A stretch of 64,000 nucleotides of DNA from Pseudomonas salomonii. GTDB taxonomy: Bacteria > Pseudomonadota > Gammaproteobacteria > Pseudomonadales > Pseudomonadaceae. Position 1 is the first letter of the stretch, and each line of letters starts with the position of its first letter. A model generated the notes under the pieces. The model ran no database searches. It was not told where the DNA came from and saw nothing but the letters and a program-made list of their open reading frames with translations. The position numbers and the translations under genes are program-made. The stretch lies in NCBI RefSeq assembly GCF_900107155.1, contig NZ_FNOX01000008.1:152389-216388 (forward strand), read 5' to 3'. This document shows positions 51,425 to 60,880 of the stretch, piece by piece.

Positions 51425-52956
51425 TGATCAGCACCAGCAGCGATGCCCACTTGTTGATTACCTTCGGTGTGATTGGCCTGTTCCTGGCCGGGATGATCGC
51501 CGTGCTCTATGCCACCAACCGCGAAAGCACCAGTTTTTCCGATTACGCCGTTGGCGGGCGCTCCTATGGGCCGTGGTATATCGCCATGTGCTACACCAAC
51601 TCCTGGTGGCCGGGCTCGACCTTCACCGCGTTTTTTGCGCTGAGCGTCGGCGGCGCCCTGGGTTTCTACGGCATGGTCTATGCGACCCTGGGCGTGACCG
51701 CGATGTACCTGATGGCCAGCCGCGCCTGGACCTGGGGCAAACGCTTCAACCTGCGCACCCAGCTGGACCTGCTGGGCATGCGCTTCGGCAGCCCGGCGGT
51801 AAAGCGGGTGGCCTCGATCATCGGCATCATCTCGGTGTTTCCGTGGGTGGTGATGGGCATCCAGGCCCTGGCGATGCTGTTCCAGTTCGCCAGCTTCGGC
51901 CGCTGGGGCGTCACCACCTGCCTGTTTGCAGGCGTGGCGGTGGTACTGATCCGTCAGTACTGGACCGTGAGCATGGGCATGCGCGGGTTGATCATGACCG
52001 ACATGTTCCAGGGCCTGATCGCCTACGTGGTATGCGCCGGGGTCTGCGTGTTCCTGCTGTTCGGCGATCAGGCCGCGTTTTCCAACCTCGCGCAATTGCC
52101 GGAAAAAATGCTGCAAATCCCCGGCGCCACCGGCAGCGGTTATGGCCCGATGTACATGTTCAGCCTGATCTTCACCGGCGTGATCGGCTCGATGTGCTGG
52201 CCGATGAGCTTCCAGCGCATCTACACCGCCAGCGGCGTGCGCGCGGTGAAAAAGGGCACGCTGTACACCATGCTGCTGGTGGGCGGCTTCTATGGCATCC
52301 TCATGCTGTTCGCCGCCGCCATCAGCCAGGACCCCAACGTGCTGGCCCACCCGCAACAAGGCTGGTTCCTCTCGCTGTTCGACATTGGCGGGCCCTGGCT
52401 GCTGGCGCTGGCCATCGTCATCGTACTGGCCGCCAGCATCGGCCACGTCGACGGCTGCGTGCAGGTCTGCGGCACCCAGTTCGCCAACGACCTGGCCACC
52501 TGGAACACCCCACGCACCGACCGCCAACTCACCGTACTGGCCAAGGCCGGCATGGTGGTGTTTATCGTCGCCGCCTCGGTGCTGGCCTACCTGACCTTCG
52601 ATTATTCGCGCCTGCAATTACTCGCGCAGATCTCCTACCAGGGCATCATTCAACTGGCCGTGCCGCTGTTCTTCGGCATCTTCAGCCGCCGGGGCAACAA
52701 ACAAGGCGCGATTGCCGGCATGTTGGTGGGGATTATGGTGGCGATTGTGCTGACCACACTGTACCCGGATGACATCCCCACGCTGGGGTCGTTGACCAGC
52801 GGGATTGTGGGGCTGGTGGTGAATGCTGCGATTTTTGTGGTGTGTGCGCTGGTGATCAAGCCGAGCGCAGTGGAGAAAGCGCGGGTGGAGGGGTTGTTTG
52901 AGATGGCGGCGAGTGGGCGTGGGGTGCAGGTGGAGGGTGCGCCGGTTATGAGTTGA
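51424..52956 (+). CDS. Sodium:solute symporter (SSS family)
   Basis: A 510-residue inner-membrane transporter with about thirteen hydrophobic segments. SSS-family blocks are FSDYAVGGRSYGPW, YTNSWWPGSTFTAFFALSVG, TDMFQGLIAYVVC, WPMSFQRIYTAS and ASIGHVDGCVQVCGTQF. The likely ligand is the small polar compound broken down by the upstream enzymes. It is coupled to the DUF3311 gene and ends the operon. The last 40 residues are a soluble tail. Confidence 0.9.
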   Translation: MISTSSDAHLLITFGVIGLFLAGMIAVLYATNRESTSFSDYAVGGRSYGPWYIAMCYTNSWWPGSTFTAFFALSVGGALGFYGMVYATLGVTAMYLMASRAWTWGKRFNLRTQLDLLGMRFGSPAVKRVASIIGIISVFPWVVMGIQALAMLFQFASFGRWGVTTCLFAGVAVVLIRQYWTVSMGMRGLIMTDMFQGLIAYVVCAGVCVFLLFGDQAAFSNLAQLPEKMLQIPGATGSGYGPMYMFSLIFTGVIGSMCWPMSFQRIYTASGVRAVKKGTLYTMLLVGGFYGILMLFAAAISQDPNVLAHPQQGWFLSLFDIGGPWLLALAIVIVLAASIGHVDGCVQVCGTQFANDLATWNTPRTDRQLTVLAKAGMVVFIVAASVLAYLTFDYSRLQLLAQISYQGIIQLAVPLFFGIFSRRGNKQGAIAGMLVGIMVAIVLTTLYPDDIPTLGSLTSGIVGLVVNAAIFVVCALVIKPSAVEKARVEGLFEMAASGRGVQVEGAPVMS

Positions 52957-53015
52957 GAATGGATAGGGGCTGCGGTGAGTGGCCCCGTTCTTTCCTATGA
53001 CGGGTTTTCATACAG

Positions 53016-53426
53016 TCACTTGCGCAAAAAGTATAAGTCAGACGCAGAGTCATTGATTTTTATGGCCTTTCCTTCTTTCAAATACTCATCGAACTCACGC
53101 TCGAGCCTGTTTTGGTTGGTGTATTTCTTATATTTTTGCGGTACTTCGCAGGCGTATGTATATAACCGCCAGGGATCGAAGCCGTCTACCCGATCATTCG
53201 GACCGTAATCAAAGTCGACACATATCTCGGACAGGTAAACTCTACAGCCAATGCCATGCAGCTCGTAAGTCACATCATTGGTGACGTTCCCTCTTTGCGG
53301 GATCTTCTTGGATCGCCAAAGGCTTAGCAGATTTTTAGTTCCGAATGAGCGTTCGAGCAAATCTGTTGCTTTTTTTACCTGTATTAAATATTCGGTGATC
53401 AAATTTTCCAGGGTCTGGGTTTTCAT
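53016..53426 (-). CDS. Probable Rhs immunity protein (DUF6896-like)
   Basis: A 136-residue protein, clearly more AT-rich than its neighbours. It opens with a helical region (ENLITEYLIQVKKATDLLER) and has ELHGIGCRVYLSEICVDFDY then GFDPWRLYTYACEVPQKYKK, resembling DUF6896, a group seen as cognate immunity to polymorphic toxins. Its ATG overlaps the stop of the toxin tip (ATGA), the usual toxin-immunity arrangement. It would neutralise the ParB-like toxin in the cytoplasm. The immunity role is inferred from position, size and composition. Confidence 0.65.
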   Translation of the reverse strand: MKTQTLENLITEYLIQVKKATDLLERSFGTKNLLSLWRSKKIPQRGNVTNDVTYELHGIGCRVYLSEICVDFDYGPNDRVDGFDPWRLYTYACEVPQKYKKYTNQNRLEREFDEYLKEGKAIKINDSASDLYFLRK

Positions 53427-53977
53427 CGTCTGGGTTTCTCCAATCGATCAAGTCCAACTGCATTTGAGGCATCTATCACATCTTTAGCGCTGCTAAACGA
53501 GCTTTCGTGACTATTTATGTTTTCGATCCGCCTAATGGTTACCGGTGTATGGGTTTGTCTTGCGGCTGAAGCTCGATGGTGACCATCAACAATATACCTC
53601 CGCTCGTTATGTTCAACTACGTCAATGGGCTTTTTTACGTCATAGCCGTTACTTCGCATACTACGGGCGATATCTTCAACTCGTTTGGTTGAGCGTTTTC
53701 CTTCAATGCTGTGTGTGCGATTTAACGTAGTCGCGTTAACTCCATGAATAAGCGGAGTCGACGGAAGCCCTTCATCCACTGCGGCTACGTGGATTGGGTC
53801 GTCTGCACTGATCTGTGGTTTGCAACCGTCCTCACCAGGGCAAGTACTTAGGCCCAGCGGATCGACCCACCCCGTTGGATTGGGCACATACCGGTAAGTA
53901 TTAATCCCACCCGCCAGCTTCACCGGATCCGGCGTCAGGTAGCGACCAATATCTGGATTGTAGTAGCGATGGCGGTT
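53423..53977 (-). pseudogene. Detached Rhs C-terminal end with ParB-like toxin domain
   Basis: This is the continuation of the Rhs gene in the same frame after a TAA codon. It reads NRHRYYNPDIGRYLTPDP, then the end-of-core motif NPTGWVDPLGLS, then a toxin of about 140 residues. The toxin has RVEDIARSMRSNGYDVKKPI and ERRYIVDGHHRASAARQ, a ParB/sulfiredoxin-like fold used by some polymorphic toxins as a nuclease or NTP-dependent effector. A GTG at 53923 could in principle restart translation but has no clear ribosome site. Without the core it should not be exported. Confidence 0.8.
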
Positions 53978-56900
53978 TTAGTGCAGCCCGCTTTCCGCAT
54001 CAAAATATTGGCCCTGAAAACGCAGCGGATTGTCGATTTTTCTGACGTCGAGGCGGGCGATTTCGCCGTAGGCGCGGTAATGCGCGGACCAGACGATTTC
54101 GCCTTCGGGGTTGGTCAGTTCCTGCGGTGTGCCGAGGTGGTCGAGTTGGTAGTGAAAGGGCTTTGTTTCTTGTGGGCCAAAGCCTTCCAGCAGTGCCAAC
54201 GGGCGAAAACTGTCTGGCTCGTAGATATAGCTGCGATGCCGATCCGCGTGGTGTTCAGCTACCAGCTTGTCGCCTTGCCAGAAAAACTCCGTGGTTATCC
54301 CATCCACAGTCTTGCTGATCCGCCGCCCAAACGGGTCATAGCGATAGCTGGCGGTTTGCCCGTTTGGTTGAGTAATACCCACCAACCGATGCTGGCAGTC
54401 GTAGCGGTATTCCGTAACGAGCTGATGCCCCTTGCCACGCCGCTGTCGGATCAAATTGCCGAAGGCGTCGTAGTCGTAATGATGATCGCCTTGGATCATC
54501 AACCGATTCCCCGCCACGATGTCCGGGCCGGGACGGTCTTGCATGAGCAGGTTGCCGGCGGGGTCGTGGCCGAAGCGTTCCTGCGCGTCTTGCGAGTGAT
54601 CTGCGCGGGTCAGGCGGGCGAGGGGGTCGTAGTGGTAGTGGTGTTCGCCTTTGCGGGTGTCGAGCAGGCGGGTGAGGTTGCCGGTTTTGTCGTAGTCGTA
54701 TTGGCGTTGGTAAAGCGTGTGTTGCTGTTGGCTGACGGCGTGGGCGTGCAGGCGGTTCTGGTCGTCGTAGTGGTAGTGGCTGAGGAGCTGGCCTTGTTGG
54801 CGTTGGTGTTCGCGGCCGGTTTTGAACAGGTGGGAGGTGAGGGTTTCACCGTTCAGTTCGACGGTGGAAAGGTGACCGCCTTTGTCGTGGTTGAACACCA
54901 ACCGGTTGTTGTCCGGCAGGCGGAGGTTCTTAAGTTGGCCGCAGGCATCGTAGCCATAGCGCAAGGTGCCCCAGCCTTGGTGTTCGGCGGTGAGGCGGTT
55001 TTGTGGGTCGTATTCGTAGGCCAGCGCCCAGTGGCCGTCGTCGGCGCTGAGGAGATTGCCCTGGCGGTCGTAGGCATAGTCGACAACATTGCCGTCCGGC
55101 AGGGTTTTTCTTACGAGGCGCCCGGCGTGGTCTCGCTTGTAGCGGGTAACGAGCTGACTGCCGTCGTCGCCGTGTTCGGTTTTTTCCGCAAGGTTGCCGT
55201 TGAGGTCATACACATAGGCCGTGCGCTGGCCATCAAAGCCGATTTCCTGCTGGATCAGGCCATTGGGGTGGTAATCGAGCCGGTAGGTTTCGCCTGCCTC
55301 GTTTTCGATGGAGGTCAGCAGCAGGCGCGCATTGTCGTAGCGGTACTTAACATGGGTGCCGTCGGCGTTGATTCGGCGGCTGATCAGGTGCAGGCCGTCG
55401 GCGTATTCGTAGCGGGTGACGTGGCCGAGTTCGTCGTGTTCGGCGGTGATTTTTCCGTAGGCGTTGTAGCTGTATTCGCGCGTTGCGCCGCCTGGCTGGG
55501 TCAGTTTTCGCAGGCGTCCGGCAGCGTCCCATTGGTACTGTGTGAGCTTGCCGAGTTCATCTTCACGAGTAACCTGCCGACCAAGGTCGTCATAGCGATA
55601 ACGCTTGATACCCCCATTAGGCAGCAGCTCCTCAAGCAACTGCCCGCGCTCATTCCAGACCAGCCGATGGCAACTGTTGTCGGGAAACCAAACCCCCGTC
55701 AGCTGCCCATATTTGTTGTAGCTGTAGTCCGTGACATTGCCATCAGGATCGGTCTTGCGAATGACGTCGCCCTGATCATTGCGCTCATACTTCCAAACAG
55801 CCTCACCACGGCGCACAACGCGCACGAACCCGTTGTCATGCTCGTAGGACGTCGGCTCATCGTCCCCCGGAAACAACGCCACCAGGCGTCCGGCGTCGTC
55901 GTACTGGTACGCCGTCACCGCCCCAAGCGGGTCCTGCTCGACCGTCAGGCGGCCCTTGTCGTCATAAGACTTGAAGTGTTCAGCGCCGTCCGGATCAATC
56001 CGTTGCACCAGCCGCGCACGATCATCATGGACATACACTTCCCGGCTGCCATCGGCGTTATGCACCGTGACACGGCCGTCGTCACCCCAGGCATACCGCG
56101 TATCCATCTGCGAAAAGCTGGCCCAATGCCGAACACACCGCGCCGCCTTGCCCGCTCGTTCCCATTCCCAAAAGAAACTCGCGCCACCGGCCAGTCCACG
56201 CTCAAGAATGACGTGCTGCTCGTCGTACCGATAAACCTCGCGTTCGCCTACAGCATTGGTCGCAGAAACCAGTCGCCCAAGGTCGTCATAGGCGTAGGAA
56301 ACAACCTTCTGCTCGGTCACCCATTCAAACGGTTCATGCCCCTTGGCTCGATGAACCTGATAGTCCACCGCCACAATGCGGCCCAATTCGTACCGCAGAA
56401 ACAGCGAGCGCCCCACACCGTTATCCAGCCGCTCAACCCGCCCCAAACGATCGTGAAAAACGCGCAGCCGGTTGTCATACGCATCGCTGATGGCAACCAG
56501 AACGCCATCGTGGAAGTGATAAAACCGCGACGCCTGAGCCAGCACCAACTCATCAGGCAATTCCCCCAAATAAATCGCCGCTTCAGCCAAGCTATTGGTA
56601 ATCGCCGGTCGAGCAGCGGTAGGCAGTACAAACTCAGTACGGCGATTTTCATGATCGGTCCACACCACCGAATCACCCGAAACCACCAACCGCTGTGCCA
56701 GTGAATGGCTCCAGCCAAACCCCAACCCGCCATCCACTTCCACCGCACTGGTGCGATACAGCCGTGTCCACTCAAATGGCAAAATCCCATCCAACGTGCC
56801 ATCTGTGAGGGTCAGCAATTCCTCGCCGGTGACCATCGACACGGGGCAACCATTGGTAACGGTTTTGTCCGCCGCAGCTGCAGCATCGCCATTCAGGTTT

Positions 56901-58042
56901 TTGCCTGAAGCTGGCACGTCATCAACACGCTCTTTCTGCTTCAGTACCGCGTTCTGCCGCGCCCGCCAGCGCATTTGCAGCGTGCCTTGCTTCAACCCGC
57001 CAACCACACCGCGAACCGCCACCGCCTTGTAACGGTCCACCGCCTGCATGAATGTGGTCAGCATCCCGAGCAGGCTCCTGACAAAACCCACCGCGGCCTC
57101 CAGCACCCACGCGCCGTATTTGGCCAGCCGCAAGCCGAGATAAGCCACGCCCGCCGCCGGCAACGCGATGGTCAGTACTGCGCCGATCACCAGATCAATC
57201 AGCAGCGACACTACAAACCCTGCCGCTGTCTCCGCGATTTCGCCGGGTGGCAGCGCGTCCAGCCAGAGCATCGCGGTGCGCAATATCAGGTACAGCGCGG
57301 CCTCATCGCTGGCCAGTAACATGGCCTGTTCCATGACCTTGGGCGTATCGGTGGCCAACTGCGCCAACTTGGCGGCCTCGGCGCCGAGTTGCTCAGCGAA
57401 TTTCAGCGGGTCTTCAAGAATCGCCTGCACCTGCTTGATGCTGTCCCACACGTCGCGGATTGCTGCCCAACTGCCCGCCAGTACACCGTTGCCAATCGCG
57501 CTGGCGGTCGATTGCTGCCAATAGGGTTTGAAATCTGTCCACTGCTCGCGCAGCCAGTGCTCCAGGTCGGCCGTCAGCCCTGCGTAAGAGGCAAATAGCG
57601 CGTCCACTTGCTGCGCAGAAACGCCGCCCTGTACCCGCACCTGATAGCGCCCGCCAGCGGCGCAAAAATGCGAGCCCTTGCCGTGCTCATCGAGCATGAC
57701 AAGCGTGGAACTGCCGTCATCCAGCCCGACAACCTCAACGGTGATATTGCCGATCGGCACCTCATACACCGATTCGAACAGGCTCTGGATTTTCAGCTCG
57801 CCGCCCGCCGGGCACTGGGCCACGGTGGAAAAGCCCATGTCAGTCATACTCACGGACTGCTGCGCATCGCCAACCCGCAGCACGCGGTCCATGCCCAGCA
57901 GCGACGGCATGTCCGCCGCATGGCTGAGCGTATCCAACGCCCGCGCATACCAGGCGCCTATCTGCTGGCGATACTCCGCCAGGCTCTGATGAAAGCCATT
58001 GAGCTCATGTTCGATAAAGGCGATGTGGGCGGCGTTGGTCAT
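53978..58042 (-). CDS. rhs: Rhs-family polymorphic toxin core, ended early by TAA
   Basis: A 1,354-residue product. Residues 1-270 are a novel-looking N-terminal region without a PAAR motif, 272-332 hold two or three hydrophobic helices (a possible membrane-insertion region), and about 397-440 match DUF6531 (NGCPVSMVTGEELLTLTDGT). From about 440 onward come many YD repeats of the form YDDLGRLVSA and YNAYGKITAE, which build the Rhs cocoon. The product ends at GQYFDAESGLH, where intact Rhs proteins continue with Tyr; here that codon is TAA. No VgrG, PAAR or EagR chaperone gene is nearby. Full length without the stop would be 1,539 residues. Confidence 0.88.
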   Translation of the reverse strand: MTNAAHIAFIEHELNGFHQSLAEYRQQIGAWYARALDTLSHAADMPSLLGMDRVLRVGDAQQSVSMTDMGFSTVAQCPAGGELKIQSLFESVYEVPIGNITVEVVGLDDGSSTLVMLDEHGKGSHFCAAGGRYQVRVQGGVSAQQVDALFASYAGLTADLEHWLREQWTDFKPYWQQSTASAIGNGVLAGSWAAIRDVWDSIKQVQAILEDPLKFAEQLGAEAAKLAQLATDTPKVMEQAMLLASDEAALYLILRTAMLWLDALPPGEIAETAAGFVVSLLIDLVIGAVLTIALPAAGVAYLGLRLAKYGAWVLEAAVGFVRSLLGMLTTFMQAVDRYKAVAVRGVVGGLKQGTLQMRWRARQNAVLKQKERVDDVPASGKNLNGDAAAAADKTVTNGCPVSMVTGEELLTLTDGTLDGILPFEWTRLYRTSAVEVDGGLGFGWSHSLAQRLVVSGDSVVWTDHENRRTEFVLPTAARPAITNSLAEAAIYLGELPDELVLAQASRFYHFHDGVLVAISDAYDNRLRVFHDRLGRVERLDNGVGRSLFLRYELGRIVAVDYQVHRAKGHEPFEWVTEQKVVSYAYDDLGRLVSATNAVGEREVYRYDEQHVILERGLAGGASFFWEWERAGKAARCVRHWASFSQMDTRYAWGDDGRVTVHNADGSREVYVHDDRARLVQRIDPDGAEHFKSYDDKGRLTVEQDPLGAVTAYQYDDAGRLVALFPGDDEPTSYEHDNGFVRVVRRGEAVWKYERNDQGDVIRKTDPDGNVTDYSYNKYGQLTGVWFPDNSCHRLVWNERGQLLEELLPNGGIKRYRYDDLGRQVTREDELGKLTQYQWDAAGRLRKLTQPGGATREYSYNAYGKITAEHDELGHVTRYEYADGLHLISRRINADGTHVKYRYDNARLLLTSIENEAGETYRLDYHPNGLIQQEIGFDGQRTAYVYDLNGNLAEKTEHGDDGSQLVTRYKRDHAGRLVRKTLPDGNVVDYAYDRQGNLLSADDGHWALAYEYDPQNRLTAEHQGWGTLRYGYDACGQLKNLRLPDNNRLVFNHDKGGHLSTVELNGETLTSHLFKTGREHQRQQGQLLSHYHYDDQNRLHAHAVSQQQHTLYQRQYDYDKTGNLTRLLDTRKGEHHYHYDPLARLTRADHSQDAQERFGHDPAGNLLMQDRPGPDIVAGNRLMIQGDHHYDYDAFGNLIRQRRGKGHQLVTEYRYDCQHRLVGITQPNGQTASYRYDPFGRRISKTVDGITTEFFWQGDKLVAEHHADRHRSYIYEPDSFRPLALLEGFGPQETKPFHYQLDHLGTPQELTNPEGEIVWSAHYRAYGEIARLDVRKIDNPLRFQGQYFDAESGLH

Positions 58043-58297
58043 CCGTGACGTCTCGGCAAAAAGGGCAAGGCGTCGGAGTCTGCTGCAGGAAAAAGCCGCT
58101 GGACGAATGGTTGAAAAAATCAGAATGGGATGACGCGGGACGGGTAAAAACCGCGAAAAACTATCCCGAAGGACTACGCGAAAAAGCGACCCGGCTCATT
58201 GCAATAAAGTCATGCAAATAAAAATGACTCTCATCCTTGCCCGATTTGGCGACATGGCCGTCATGGTTAATAGAACCTCCATTACGCAGGATTTCCC
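58043..58297. other. Divergent intergenic region between rhs and the FhuA-like gene
   Basis: No gene is supported. It should contain the promoters of both genes. The part near 58214-58232 is AT-rich and carries a possible Fur site, listed separately. Confidence 0.5.
58214..58232 (+). promoter_or_regulatory. Possible Fur box upstream of the FhuA-like receptor
   Basis: GCAAATAAAAATGACTCTC matches the 19-base Fur consensus at 12 positions, and ATGA-ctc-TCAT overlapping its end is a short inverted repeat. It is 66 bases before the receptor start. Iron control is expected for such receptors, but the match is only moderate. Confidence 0.3.
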
Positions 58298-60790
58298 ATG
58301 TCGCGCCTTGCTCGTCCCTTGCACCCACTGGCCCTGTCAGTGGCGATGGCTTTTGCCGCTGTGCCGTTGTTCGTCGTCCAGCCATCCTTTGCCGAAGAAA
58401 CCGGCAGCACGTTGCGCCGGTTCTCGATTCCCGCCGGTGACTTGAGCCAATCCCTCAATAGCCTTGCCGAGCAGGCCGGGCTGGTACTGGCGTTTGATCC
58501 AGGCTTGACGCGCGGCAAGCACAGCAACGGTGTGAGCGGGCAATACGACACCGACGTGGCACTCGCGCAATTGCTCGCGGGCAGTGGCTTGCAGGCCATC
58601 AAGATCTCCGCCGACCGTTACCGCCTCGAAGCGATCCCGGACGATGGCGGCGCCATGCAGTTGCAGGCCACCACCATCAGCGGCGCCTACCAGAGCGAAA
58701 GCCCGACCGGGCCGGTGGCGGGTTATGTCGCCACCCGCAGCCTGTCGGGCACCAAGACCGATACCGCGCTGATCGAGACGCCGCAGTCGATTTCAGTGGT
58801 CACCAAGGACCAGATGCGTGCGCAAAACGCCGAAAGCCTCAACCAGATCCTGCGCTACAGCGCTGCCGTGGTGCCGGAAACCCGTGGCGCCACGGCATCG
58901 CGTCTTGATCAGTTGACCATTCGTGGTTTCGCCCCGGCTACCTACCTCGACGGCTTGCGCATGCCGTCCAGCCGGGATGCCTTGCCGCAGAAAGACGCCT
59001 TCGACCTGGAGCGCGTCGAAGTGCTGCGCGGCCCGGCCTCGGTGCTGTACGGGCAGGGCACGCCAAGCGGGGTGATCAACATGGTCACCAAACGGCCACT
59101 GGACACGCCGTTTCATGAAATCGGCGTGGAGTACGGCACCTTCAACAAGAAGCGCACCACCTTCGATCTGAGCGGCCCGCTTGATGATCAAGGTGTGTAT
59201 GCCTACCGCGTGGCGGGGTTGTTCGATGACGCCGATGGCCAGGTCGAACACACCGAAACCCGCCGCCAGTCGCTGTCCAGTGCCTTCACCTGGCGGCCGG
59301 ACGATGCCACCTCGCTGACCTTACTCGGGCATTTCCAGAAAGACCCGAAGGGCGCGTCGTACGGCTCGGTGCCGGCCTGGGGCTCGGTGCTGCGCAGCCC
59401 TACGGGACGCAAGATCGATGTGGACTTCTATGACGGTGAAAAGAACTTCGAGAAAAGCGACCGCGAGCATTACTCCCTCGGCTATGCCTTCGAACATCAG
59501 TTCAACGACGTGTGGACGGTGCGTCAAAATGCTCGTTACCTGCGCGCCGAAGGCGTCTACCGCAGCATCTACAACAGCTACCTGATGGGCGATTACCGCA
59601 CCTCCAAGCGCTCGACCATCGCTGCCGACGTGGACATGGATGCCTACACCCTCGATAACCAGGTGCAGGCCAAATTCGACACCGGGCCGTTGCAGCACAC
59701 GCTGTTGATGGGGCTCGATTACCAGAACACTCGCACCGACACCAAGACCGGCTATGGCAGTGGCCCGGACCTGGATATCTTCGACCCGGTCTACGGCGCG
59801 CCGGTCACCACGCCCGCGTTCATCACCGACGCCACGGCGCGCAGCGAGCAGACCGGTGTTTACCTGCAAGAGCAAATGAAGTGGGACCAATGGGTGCTGT
59901 TGCTCGGTGGCCGCTATGACTGGGCCAGCACCGACAGCACCACCAAAACCATCAGCTCCGGAGCCAAGAGCAAGTCGTCGCTGGACAGCAAGGCGTTTAC
60001 CGGACGGGTCGGCCTGGTCTACCTGTTCGATAACGGCCTGGCGCCGTATGCCAGCTATGCGGAGTCGTTCAACCCGCAATCGGGCACCGGTTACGGCGGT
60101 TCGGTGTTCAAGCCCACCGAAGGCAAACAGTATGAAATCGGCATCAAGTACCAGCCGCCGGGCAGCAACAGCTTTATCACCGCAGCGATTTTCGACCTGC
60201 GCCAATCCAACGTACCGACCATGGATCCGGACCCAACCCACCTGTGCGGCAGTGGCCGCTGCCAGATCCAGGACGGCGAACAACAGTCCCGTGGCTTTGA
60301 ACTGGAAGGCAAGGCCAGCCTGAATGACAACCTGGACATTACCGCGGCTTATGCCTACCTGGACAACCGCGCGAGCAAATCCAACAGCACCGTTCGCTAC
60401 GCGCCGATCAGCGATGTTGGCACCGGGCCGGCGGTTCCCGTTGAGGGCACCACCACCTACGGCGTACCGCGCCATACCGCCTCGGCGTGGGCCGACTACA
60501 CCTTCCACGACGGCCGGCTCAAGGGCTTCGGCGTGGGCGCCGGCGCGCGGTATGTGGGGTCGTCCTGGGGCGATACCGCCAACACCCTGAAAGTGCCGGG
60601 TTACACCTTGATGGATGCGGCGCTGCACTACGACATCCCGAATATCGCCAACCCCACGGACAACCTGCGCCTGGCGCTGAACGCCACCAACCTGGCGAAC
60701 AAGGAATACGTGGCCTCTTGCTACTCCTACTCGTGGTGCTGGTATGGCTCGCAACGCACCGTGCAGGCGAGCGCCACCTACCAGTGGTAG
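58298..60790 (+). CDS. TonB-dependent ferric siderophore receptor with STN domain (FhuA/FiuA-like)
   Basis: An 830-residue outer-membrane receptor. The signal peptide ends near residue 32 (VVQPSFAEE). Residues about 40-95 are an STN signalling domain (RFSIPAGDLSQSLNSLAEQA, GLVLAFDP). The plug has LIETPQSISVVTKDQMRAQN, LTIRGFAPATYLDGLR and VLYGQGTPSGVINMVTKRP. The barrel ends CYSYSWCWYGSQRTVQASAT then YQW, with the paired cysteines seen at the C-terminus of FhuA, so a hydroxamate such as ferrichrome is likely. No sigma/anti-sigma genes adjoin it although the STN domain usually works with them. Ribosome site aggatttccc. Confidence 0.9.
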   Translation: MSRLARPLHPLALSVAMAFAAVPLFVVQPSFAEETGSTLRRFSIPAGDLSQSLNSLAEQAGLVLAFDPGLTRGKHSNGVSGQYDTDVALAQLLAGSGLQAIKISADRYRLEAIPDDGGAMQLQATTISGAYQSESPTGPVAGYVATRSLSGTKTDTALIETPQSISVVTKDQMRAQNAESLNQILRYSAAVVPETRGATASRLDQLTIRGFAPATYLDGLRMPSSRDALPQKDAFDLERVEVLRGPASVLYGQGTPSGVINMVTKRPLDTPFHEIGVEYGTFNKKRTTFDLSGPLDDQGVYAYRVAGLFDDADGQVEHTETRRQSLSSAFTWRPDDATSLTLLGHFQKDPKGASYGSVPAWGSVLRSPTGRKIDVDFYDGEKNFEKSDREHYSLGYAFEHQFNDVWTVRQNARYLRAEGVYRSIYNSYLMGDYRTSKRSTIAADVDMDAYTLDNQVQAKFDTGPLQHTLLMGLDYQNTRTDTKTGYGSGPDLDIFDPVYGAPVTTPAFITDATARSEQTGVYLQEQMKWDQWVLLLGGRYDWASTDSTTKTISSGAKSKSSLDSKAFTGRVGLVYLFDNGLAPYASYAESFNPQSGTGYGGSVFKPTEGKQYEIGIKYQPPGSNSFITAAIFDLRQSNVPTMDPDPTHLCGSGRCQIQDGEQQSRGFELEGKASLNDNLDITAAYAYLDNRASKSNSTVRYAPISDVGTGPAVPVEGTTTYGVPRHTASAWADYTFHDGRLKGFGVGAGARYVGSSWGDTANTLKVPGYTLMDAALHYDIPNIANPTDNLRLALNATNLANKEYVASCYSYSWCWYGSQRTVQASATYQW

Positions 60791-60880
60791 TAATTGCCGA
60801 TAAGGCAATTTAATGGCCCCTTTGTAACAAAATCCCCGCCAAAATCACTTTTATTTTCAGGTGGTTAGGTGGGGATGCAA

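Noticed and set aside
53969..56704. Open frame of about 900 codons on the strand opposite the Rhs core
   Set aside because: It is a by-product of the repetitive, GC-biased Rhs coding sequence; the Rhs strand has clear YD repeats and the opposite product is low-complexity Val/Ala with no domain.
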